Of a stretch of 64,000 bases of DNA, positions 37,601 to 49,600 are shown one piece after another. The DNA comes from Holothuria scabra. Taxonomy: Eukaryota > Echinodermata > Holothuroidea > Aspidochirotida > Holothuriidae. A model generated the notes under the pieces. It had not been told where the DNA came from and did no database searches. It saw only the letters and a program-made list of their open reading frames with translations. Position numbers and translations under genes: made by a program. The first letter of the stretch is position 1. Each line of letters starts with the position of its first letter. The stretch is taken from assembly GCA_037179385.1 (NCBI GenBank), contig CM074187.1, forward strand, positions 13,579,450 to 13,643,449. Direction: 5' to 3'.

Positions 37601-40600
37601 TAGTCAATGTTATGATGTTTCATACTAATTTTTTTTGTACTATTTAATTATACCACAACTGAATTTATCTTGATTTGTTGCAAGAAAATGGGGCACTAAA
37701 CACATATTTTCAGATATATCCAGAGAGTTTAAAGGCTACTTAAGTCACCCTTAATTGAATGACCATACCACAATATTACTATTAACTATTCAAGCATTTT
37801 GTAATAATATAATATGTGTTCCAATTTCGGCTAGCCTACTGACTGACATTGACCTACTTTCAAAATGAAACACCTTTGGTTAGAAATGATTCGGTAGACA
37901 CTTGATTAGATCATATTACATGTTTTAGATTGAGCTAATGTTTCAAACCAAGGGTGGGGAAATTGCTTGTGCCCTTCAAGAAATGATAGAAAAATACCCA
38001 CTACTCATTAACAAAATAAGATTAAACTAATTACCTTCCAAATTTAACAATTTGTTTCATGAGGTCTTCATTATCTTTAACTTGTTGTTCTAACTTTTCT
38101 TTCAAAACATCCAGCTGGCTGGCTTCACTTTTTTGCAGTAAGTTTACAGTTTCCTTTTGAAAAAGAAGCAAAATAAAGGAACCATTTAGGAAATCAAAAC
38201 AAACTCATTTTTTTTTATGGAAGCAGTATTCTCTTAAATTGTAATTGCATTCTCACTTTTGATTAGGATCGTTAACTATTTACCCCTACCTGCCAACCTT
38301 GTGAAGAACCTTGCAAAGGTGTTTTGTTTTTGTTGTTCACTATTAACCGTTAGTAGGAATGGCATCTTTTTAATTTTTCTTTTCCTTTTGTAATCTGCAC
38401 CTGTGAAGCCCTTTGAGCAATATTAAAATTTTTATTCAGCATCTATAAGAGTAATTATTATTCATGACTGTTATATAAAGACATTTCACCAAGCTTGAAT
38501 GGCCTTACTTACATGGGAATGACAGCACATGTTGCCACACCAATGAAAACACTAATTGTGACTTTGAATAAGCCAAGGACTGGGAAACACTCAGCTAGGG
38601 CTGTGAACGTGTAGCGATTAATCGCCAAACCATCACATGTGAAATAAACATTAAGTACGAAGCTACAAGCTGCTAATCGCAAAATCTGTTTTTGACAGTT
38701 TTTTATCCATTAGTATACTCTGATGATCCCTGGTTTTTGTTAAATGGACAATTCTGGACATATTTGAACCTTATAGGTTTCACAGTTTCAGAATAATTTG
38801 ATTTTACCATGCAAGATAACAGCTATTATTATTTCTGCATTACACTTAGTATCAATCACAACACACTGAAATTATTATTTTTTTTTGTTATGGTAATTGC
38901 GATTAATCGCTAAACGATGGCAAATTTTTGAGGTTAAACGTTAAGTTATTATGTTAAATGTTCACAGCCCTACACTCAGCTTCTTAAGACTCACAAGATT
39001 AGTCAATTGTACAAATTTAAAATGCAATTTAAGTTTAAGTGACACAACTTTATACTTTGCAATAATTATAAAATTGCCTGCAAATGACAAATCTTTACAC
39101 TATGAAAATACAGGATACCACCTACTTCAACCACACCATATGTAATGATGTAGAAAACTCTAGAAGTATGACATGTTTGTAAGTCGACTTGCATCTTCAG
39201 CAGTGTTTCCGGCAGTGGGAGAAAGGGGGGGGGGATTTGTCTCCCCCCTTCCAAAAGTTTCCTTAAGAAGGTGGGTAAAATCCCCCTTTTTCATTTCCAT
39301 AAAAATTAAAAATTGTCAAAGCCTTAATTCTTTTAAAAAAAATGACACTTTTTTGGCAATGTTTGAACCTACACAAATAAACTGCCTTAAACCCTTCAAA
39401 TTGCACCATACAGGGGCCTTGAAGAATGCTTTTGTCCCCCTGAACCCACTTGTAACTTTAACTTAGGACAGAATCAATTTGGACTTGAGACTTAAGCAGT
39501 AATTAATCCCCCCTCCCCCTTAACACCCCCCTGGTTTTTGTATTTCTGGCAGCATCTTTGATCTGGTATAACAATTACAAATTAAAAACTAGTGTTATGG
39601 TTTCATATTGCACTTTGTACCTATGATAGCAAAGAACTTTTGAATATATGCCCCAAATATAACACCTTGTCAGCAGTAATGAAAGTTGAAGAGAATCCCT
39701 CAATAACATTGTAGTCAGTGAGAAGTTACACCACAGGTACTCTTTCAATGACTTGATGGAGAAAGGTGATTGAAAAACAGATTATCCAAGGAAACAATGT
39801 TATGAATGCATAGGGCTTGAACCAGCAACCTTTGAATTGCAAGTCTGGTGCCAAAGCTGTGCAACACCCTCCCTACTTTTAGTATTTGCAATTTGTAACG
39901 ATCATCTGGCCTTAATCTAAGCCCAGTATCAAAAAAATTAGTGTTGACCAAGTTATTTTGCAACTTGGTTACAAACAAAATGTTATACACAGATAAAATG
40001 CAGGTGGAAGAGAAGGATGGGAGGGGAGGGGAGGGGAGGGGTGAAGCTAGTACACATCTAGTGAAGCAGAATAATGTAGGACAAATAACCTGGAACAAAG
40101 CATTAATGTTGGAGGTGATTATTAAATACCCAGATAAAGCAGTTGCATAACTCCTATGCACTCTAAGGAGCAAACCACTGAGCTTGACAGGGCACTTGGT
40201 GTATTTGACACCTTCGATGATAATTTGTTTTTGTCAGTGGGCATCCAACCCATTCCTGCCCTCAGACATCCTAAATCAAAGCTATGCTTCAGTGTTGCTG
40301 TCACTGCTTTCAATCCTACCTATTTATTAGAGGTCTTGCCTGGTTCTCACATATCTGCATTAACAAACAACACTACAATAGCTAACCAACTTTTGATTCT
40401 TCTAGAGCCTACCTCAAGATCTATGATGTGCTTAGTCTTTTCTTCCAGCTGTTCAGAAACCTGAAGATAATAAAAATGAAAAAATATGGTCATAAATGAC
40501 TAAAAAGTCAATGATCACTGACCCATAATAAGTATCAAAGACCATGAATGACCACAAAGTAGGTGGTGATGAACATGATAATTCAAGCAAATCCCTGAAA

Positions 40601-43600
40601 AACATTAAGAAGTGTTCCCCTACTTTTAGACATGTTTGTACAAGAACATCTAGTATAAAATTCAATAAGTACAGCACTCATGATAGAACTGTCAAATTTT
40701 AAAAAGTTTAACTGAAAATATTAAATGCAGACCACTTGCCACAGAGATTTTTATGGGATGCTAAATTTACACCTTCCTGTATTTTAGAAATGTTTTTATT
40801 TAGCTGTTTGAATGGGAGTGTTCAAGTTGATATGGACACTGCCCTCTTGTTTACAGAAACTGATAAGCCTTTTTTACTGATGAATAACATACTTTGTATT
40901 AGGCAAAAATATATACCTCCCTCTGGCACCTTGATGAAATAGGAAAAAGGACAGGCTTATATAACAAAACATGCCCAAAATAAACAATAACGGTATAAAC
41001 GATATCCATGTAAATGAGATAGATTAAGATTGACATGTCTGCGGTAATTTAATTGTTTGCCAGCTATATGAAAAAGTGGATCAAAAACAGGCCTGCTTAA
41101 CAAAGGGTTATTATTCTACTTACACCTTAGATAAAGATATCTATCCCACAATAGAAGCAGAATGTAAAAATGTATTAAGGTTTGGATGATACATGAACAT
41201 TCCATTTCAAATAATGCCACCATGTACCATATATCTTCTTGCTCAAATATTGTACTAGCATGTTCAAAAAATAATTTTGTTATCCCAGATTACCCTTGAC
41301 CTCTACCAAAAAGTAGGGACCTTCTTTTCACCATGAATGTACATCCATATACCACATTGAAATTCTATTAAAGTTTCCCACCTTGAGATGTTCTAACACT
41401 TTTCATTCACATTTTGACCTCCATTGACCCCAGATGAACTACCTTTGAGCTTGATGGATAGGATGGGATGGGATGGATGGCTGGATGGATAGATAGACTG
41501 CAGATGACCTTTGACCTTCACCAAAAGCAATAGATACCATCTTTTGACCATAACGCAACCACATACTGAATATAACACCTATCCCAAGTTTCCTATCTTG
41601 AGATATCATACATATGAGATTTTCAGACTTTGACCCCTGGTGACCCCAGATGACCTTTGATCTCTGCCAAAAACAATACAGAGCATCCTCTGACCATAAC
41701 ACATCCACATACTCAAATATGAAATGTATCCAAGTTTCCTATCTTGTGATATTGCAAAAACAAGGTTTTCAAACTTTGACTCCTGATGACTACAGATGGA
41801 TGACCTTTGACCTCAGTTAAATACAAAAGGGTTCTTTCTCACTTATGAGGAGTCTATGTACCAAGTTTGAAAACTGTCAGACACTCCTATCTTGGAGATA
41901 TGTTAACAACCTTAGTGTTACAAAAACAGCACATGCTCTCCTTAATCAGTGCCTTCCGGGGTACAGAGAACAGTTCCCCGAAAGGAAATCGTTGGAATTC
42001 CCCTTCAGCCGTTTAAGTCATGCTGCACGTGAATGCTGTAAGTGAGGGTAGGCTCTTGCATTTCACTAACAGAGCTCATTGCAGTGTCCGAATTTTCCAG
42101 TAGCTCAGCCACTTCTGAGCTCTGCGTGAGCAAGGAAAGACATGCAAGGCTTGAGCTCTCCTGAGCAGCATGTACCTACTAAGGCATTGTTTATAGGTGC
42201 ACACATGCTAATCAATTGGCTAATACTCACTACGGGTACAGCACACACCCATACTCAATGCCTGCATAGGTTTCTCTTTTAATAATTGAAGCCAAAAACA
42301 TGAACAAATGCTATCTATGAAGCCATTCAATTCCAAACATGAATACAGTATTCAGAGCCTACCTTAACAAGACTAATTTCAAGGGCTTGAATTTCAGTAT
42401 TCTGTTTTCCACAACGTGATTCCTTCTCTTTAATCTGTGAGAAAAAAGAACAATACAAAAAATTAAAAAATAAATAAATCAATAAATAAAAACGTCTGTA
42501 CAAAGCCAGTTTTTATCAAACTTTATATTGTTTCAGTTCTTTGAGTGCAGCAATGAGTAGTGAGAATTGTTACCTGACACAATTTATTCCAGTCCATTAA
42601 ATTGAGTTATTTAATACTCATAGAATCATTAAATTAGGATCTTGATACCTAAAGTGTTATGAGACTCAGAAATCTATTACTGGGAAAGGGTTTCTTGATG
42701 GTGAAGGAGAATATTCTAATTTAAACATGTAACATTTCTATAATTATTGGCTGATAACAGCAAATAGACACATCCTGACCTAATGTCTCATTACGACCTT
42801 ATGTCTGTTTATACTTAATTTCTGTTTACATGTTTAATGGGGGCTAGTAAAAGCATTCTGCTTCCCCACCCTTCTCTGCTCCCTTATCTTGTTAATTTTA
42901 CAAGTGTTACATTTTAATGTGGAAATAAAAAAGACTAACTCTACTCCATGCCACATGTCAAGACCCAGCAAAATATAATATTTCTAATAAAAAAATTTCA
43001 CTGCACATTTTAATGCCATTTTATGACACAAAACGTCCACCAACAACACCAAAAATACAACCTTCAGTATGATGTGTGATGGTCCGCATAAGCAATGGAG
43101 TAGAGAAAACAAGCCAGTGAGTCACAACTGGAAAAAAGGACGTGGCCTGCTTGACTTGAACCAATGGGTTGGAAACTGGGCCCTAAAACTCCATCTAACT
43201 AACTAGCAAATTAAGTATGAAAAATCATACAAAAATTATACAAAAGAAGACATATATTATGGGATCAAATCATAAATAAAAATTCTGGGGCAGTTCGACT
43301 TTCCCTGTAGCAAAGAATGTTATGAAAATTTATTTTCTTAATACACAATTCATGAAAAGGGAAAAGCAGTCATGCTGATAAGTGAGTTCAGTGATTCGTT
43401 CTGGTGGCTATGCGCATGCACACATCCTGCAAATCATGGGGATAAACAAACCAATCCTGCACCTACAATACATTTTCCAGAATTTGAGCTTTATGTAAAA
43501 ATTTCAAAAAATTATTCTCTCTTAATCCATCCATTACTAAGGCAGGATCTTTCTGTAAGTGAGTGGTTCTCCACAGTGGACTATGTCTTAATTGTTTTTT

Positions 43601-46600
43601 GGTTCAAAAATGTGCATTTCAATCTGACATAAAGCAGGACTGAGACCCCTATTTTCCTTCCAGTTTGCTAGACACTACACTGTAGTATGTAGAATGATAA
43701 AGTATTTTATGCTTTGGATTGGATCTGCAATAGTAATAATTAAAGTTACTTGTAAGAGAAATAATAAGAAATCAGTTAGAATTAACTGTGCTTCCAAAAT
43801 GAGTTTGGAGTAACTGTAGAAATTGACATCGCTTTATACGGAGTATTCGTGAGGCTTTAGAGAGATAATAATGGAGGAATCGGTACTTCTTGTTCTGATC
43901 CGTATTTATTTCGAGACAATCACGTGACAATAAAACAGCTGATTGGGAGCACACATCTAACAGTAACTACTTTTGCCCTCTAAACAAAGGTGAAACATGT
44001 ATGATATTTCCATACATGTACAACATGAGGAATTTCTTACCCTATTAGATATTTCACCAGAGTCCCCGCCAAAAGGGAGGTTTGGTGGGGACTTGGGTGC
44101 TTTTGCCCTTTACACAAAGGTTAAACATGTATGATATTTCCATACATGTACAACATGAAGAATTTCTTACCCTATTAGATATTTCACCGAGTTCCCACCA
44201 AAAGGGAGGTTTGGTGGGGTAATCAAATTTTACCCGACTTCCTGCTTAACTAATTCAAGCAAGCTCCAAGAAACTACAAGCTTGATAAGGGGCAGCTAGA
44301 GGAAGATATGAACAAGGCTGAATAATACCAGCCAGATGTGCCACTGTTTGCAAGGTGTGAAAAGCAAGCAGTAGGGCAATTCCTTATCTGGTTTTTGTTG
44401 ACCTTCGTTCACTGAAGCAAAAAGGTGTGGAAAGGGTTTTTATAGGCAGGGAAATTCAACATGAAAGGCAAGCAAGGGGCAGTCAAAAACCTCAGGAAGC
44501 TCAATGATCATATTGATTCCACAAAACAGATTTAACAAGTAATTTCCAAGAAGTTAACAGTTAGATGAAACTTATTTCATATTCTATCTTTTTTTACTTC
44601 ATCATTTCTTACCTTCTCCTCAAATACACCTTCAAGTCTTTCCTTTTCTTCTTTCATCTTTGAAAGCTCCTCTGCAGTTTCGCCGACAGTCTCCTCCAGA
44701 TCTGCACATTTCTCCTTCCAATGTAACACTTCTTGGCTCAGAACTTCAAAGTTCTGTTAAGAGATATTTTTTATGCCATGAATACGAAAATGTTATTATA
44801 AAATAGATAATTAATTTCATGGAACATTTTCACATACCTATCCTAAAGTTTTCACCTTTTCTACATAGGCTATACCCTTCCAATTAAGGGAAGAGAAACC
44901 TTGTTCCTCCAAAAGTGAAAGCAAAAACAATACTCTTTTGATTTTCTTTTACTAGAGTAAAGGCTGCATAAATCTTGAAGGACTCAGATCCATACCAACA
45001 AGTATTCATATAGTTAGGCATGAACATTTAGCCACCCCCCCTGACTAAAGCCCCTCCCACTCAATAATATTTATCCGTTTCACAGCAACTGAAAATATTT
45101 TGTCAAAGGGACATCCAGAATTAACTGCAACCAATTTTTCTTGATAATTCTGCACCATCATTGTACATTAAGTTACAACTAACAAAGAAGGGTCTATTTT
45201 CCAAGTTTTAATGATTATATATAGATGGTGTAACTTGTCCTGCATGTAAATGTGGTATTTTTTTACCCCCAAAATACTAAGGAATTCTTGTTCAACAAGA
45301 ATTAACACAAAAATTTTAACTTTTCTTTCAAATTTAATGCCTATATTTTCGTGAACAATCACTTTAGAATATGGATGTCAATGTGCTAGAACAAGGGGTT
45401 TGTAAATCAAAGTTTGATCGCCCCTTTGAGAAACAACTTCAAACCAACTTTGGTTGTTCACAAATGTGTTCTCCAATGTTTCATCTATTGTCCTCTAATA
45501 ATTTAATGAACCTTACTTTACAATCTGCCATGATAATTACAATGGATATGAGAGGAGTCACAAGTATATTAATATTGTTGTAAAAAACAGACTGAAATAT
45601 AACAACAATACCTCCAACTTATTTTGATACTGCATTGCTTCACTGCTCCGTTGAAACTCTATAGCTGACACTTCTCTCTCCATCACCATTTTCGCATTTT
45701 TACTTTCCTCTTCTGAAGCTTTGACCTTTTCTTCCAATTCCTCTATTTTTTCCTGCTTCTGCAACAACTGAGCATCTTTCTCCTCCATCCTGTGTTGGTG
45801 TTCTAAGCTGGTCTCACGAGCACAGTCCAGTGCCATGTCAAGTTTCTTTATTGTCTCTGATTTAGCATCAAGTTCTTCTTTTTCTTTCCTCGATAATTCT
45901 GTCATAGTGTCAAATTCTATCTTCAGGTTTTCATACTGTGATTCTACAATTTCTAATTTCTCTTTCTGAGACTGGTTCTCCTTTACAAGTGTTTCATACT
46001 TCACTTTCAGATCCTCATGTTCCTTCTCTACTAGATCCTTTTTTGTTTTTATTTCTGAACTCCTCTTTTGTAATTTCTCATTTTTGTCAACCCAGTCATT
46101 TTTCTCAATAGTGACAGTCTCCAACTCTGTTTTTAATAGATTAAATTGCTCTGTCATAAATTCAACTTTAGTTTCATGTTCTTGCATAACCTCTGTAATA
46201 GTTCTCTCATGGTGTTCTTCCATGCTTGCCCTCTCTGATTCTCTGGTTGCATCACTCTGCATGAGAGACTGCTCTACTGTCCTTGCTCTTTCATATTCTT
46301 GCAGAAGAGTCTGCTCCACCTTACAAAGTTTCTCTTCGACTTCACTTCGAGTTTTTAACACAGCAACATTCTCTTTCTTCAAGTTTTCAATCTGTGTCGT
46401 CAAAACACCTTTTTCATCTTCCAAGCCATCACATTTTTGTTTCATACATTCCAATTCTCCTTGCAATTTTGCAATTTGCAGTTTTAATCTCACCATTTCT
46501 TCTTGGAGCTCTTGTTCTATTTTTGCACTTGACTGTATTTGTTCACTATTTTCCTTCTCCTTCTGCTCAATTTTTTCATGCATGCCTTTTTGTTCAGCCT

Positions 46601-49600
46601 CCAATTCTGCAAGTTTGGCAGTTTTGTGGACAAGGTCATGACTCAACTCACTTATTTTCTCTTCATAAGTTTCCACCTTGGCTGAGAACTCTTCCTTCAA
46701 ATTAACTTCACTTTCCAGTTTCCTTTCAATGTCCTCTTTTTGCCCTGTTTCCTTTTTCAGTTCTCTTTTTAAGGTTTCCCCATCAAGAATCAAAGAATTC
46801 AACTTGCCTTCAATCTCTCTCATAAAATCTGGCAAGCTCTTGAGGATGTCAAGGAATGGTAAACTATTTTTTCTATCATGCAACAAGTAATACCTGGGTA
46901 AATCTGATGTGGAAGACAATTCTGGCAAATGTTGAAGAATTAGATCACTAGTTTCAAGAATACTGACCACTGAGGAATTGACAGCTTTCATTTCAGCAGT
47001 TACCTGGTTGAGCTGGTCTGTCTTCCCTTTAAGTCGCAACTCCCTGTCAAGAACAAGGTTTCTCGTCTTTTCTGCTTTCAACTTCCAGTCCTCCAGTTCT
47101 CTTTGGAGCAACTTTACCTGCTTCTCTTGCTCCTCTGATATAAGTGGACTGTTCCCTCCTTCTTGTCCTTTGGGAGATGATTCTAAACCTTGAACCTCTT
47201 CAAATTCTACTTTTGCCTCTTCTACTTCTTTCTGGGATGTTGTTATTTCTTCTTGAAGACGGCCGAGGGCGCCATCTAAATCTTTTTCACTCAGTTCTGC
47301 ATTTGAACCACCCACATTTTTTGGAGTATCCTCTCCAAGCAATGTTTCTATCTTAGTATAAAATTCTTTCTTCATCTCATTCAGCTCCTTGTTGTCACTT
47401 TGGACTGATGAAAGATGCATGAAGAGAGATCGTAAAAGATTTACAGACTGAAATTCTTGAGACAGTTGGTCAGACCTAACTTTGAGGTTGTTATCCATTG
47501 TTTCAGAAAGTTTCTCAATCCTTTCCTCCAAGTTTTTGTTCTTAGTTTCTGCAACTTCCAGATTAGACTTCAGTTTACTTTCAACTTCCCGTAAGTGACT
47601 CAACTCCATCTCTCCACCTTGTAACTTAACCTCTAGCTCAGCAATTTTCCTCTGATACTCCAGAGATTCTGACCTCATTTCTTCTTCATGTTTCTGTCTC
47701 ATTGATGCCTCACTACTCAGCTGCAACTTCAAGGTTTCAACTCTCTCACTCAAGTCATTAGTTACTCTCTGGTATTCTGCACTCAATGACTCAAGTTCTT
47801 CAACAGCCTTTTCCTTTCTTGATTCTGCTGCTTCCATATCTGTCATAGCTTTATCACTCTTGTAAACTAACTCTTGATTCTTTCTTTGGAGTTCAGACAA
47901 CTCAGAGCTCATTCTTGCTTCATTTTCAACAGCCAAACTTTGATTATCTTCTAGTTCCTTTTGAGCTGCTTGAAGCTGCCGTCGCAAGTCTCTATTAAAG
48001 TTTTCACATTCTGCAAGCTCTGATTGCAGTCTCTCTATCTGTGCATCCAGCATTGCCGAGTCAGCCTCTGTCATTGATTCAAGACCCCGGCTACTATCAG
48101 CATAGCTGGGCTGTAATCAAAAGAAAAATACAAAATACATGATTTTAAAATTTTGTTTCTATAGTCTGTCAATGACAGGTGTGGTTTCATTCATTCTATG
48201 AGTGAATACTGTAACTGAAAACTTACCATCCACATACATTACCTACATTGGCAAATGGCTCTAGTCCTTGACAATAACTTTTGCAAGAGTTAAATAATTG
48301 GGGAAACACTTCCTGTTCAAAGAAAACAATTTCTTAGCTAAACTTATAAAGACTACCCAGCCCTACAGTTTTGTTAAGCATTCACAAAATTAAAGTGTAA
48401 CTTGAGTCTAGAATTTTTAAAACATATATTTCAGAGGTTACAAAAAGATTCTTATTCATCAAACCCCCATTGTCATAGCTCATTCCAATGCTGAGTTTAT
48501 TAAAAGTTGAAATTTATTCCCTTAAAATAAATTAGTCCATTGCGCAATAATTTGTGACTTCCTTGTTGTATAACCCACAGCACCTGCTTTGTTTTCCATT
48601 AAAATTAAAAATGCTTCTATGACCTTGAATGATTCCTGTTTACTTGCAAAGCATGATGTACTGAGGGGGCTTAAAGTGTACCTAAAGTCAAAAAATTCAA
48701 AATTATATTTTAAAGACCATGGAAAATAAATTCTAACAGTCCAACTCCCATCTTTATTGGACATTCCTGAGCTGAGATATTAAATGTTGGAAGTTTATTC
48801 ACTCAAATTAAAATGGTACACTGCGCAATGATTTGTGATGTCATTCTTGTACTACTCATAGTACAATCTTTGTATTTCTTTGTTTTTCCGAACATTACTG
48901 CACCTTGTACCAAGGTGTGATAGTACTCTTACCCTTATGAGGTGATTTAATTAATTAAGCCCTCCTTGTGCAACATGATATGCAAGCAAACAGGAAGTGT
49001 TCAAGGTCATAAAAACATTTTTAATTTTAAAGGGAAACAAAGCATGTTATGTGAGTTGTACAACAAGAAAGTCACAAATTATTGCGCAATTGACCAATTT
49101 GTTTTAAGTGAATAAACTTCAACATTTTATATCTCAGCTCAGGAATGTCATATGAAGATGGGAGTTGGACTGTTAGAATTTATTTTTCATTCTCTTAAAT
49201 ATATATTTTTGAATTTTTTGATTTGAGGTACACTTTAAATTGATTTACATCACCCCTACAAGAGTAAGGGTGCTATCACATATCAGTACAAGGTGACAGT
49301 AACTTTTAAAAAAACAAAGAAATACAAAGACTGTCATCTGAGTAGTACAACAATGACATCACAAATCATTGTACAATATATCATTTCAAATTGAGTGAAT
49401 AATCTTCAAAATGTTAAACAGCATCCTAGCTCAGGAATGCTGTATGGTGATGAGAGTTGGACTGTTTGAATTCATTTTATATGCTTTTCAAATAACAGAC
49501 TTGAAGTACACTTTACTGCAAATATAATCAGCACCACTTAGAGAATGCTCTACTAATAGTAATTTTAATCCCTGACAGTCTGAGGTCATTACTGTATACC

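Noticed and set aside
46084..47356. Plus-strand open frames of 70-185 residues
   Set aside because: They are antisense to the FYCO1 giant coiled-coil exon and arise from its biased codon content.
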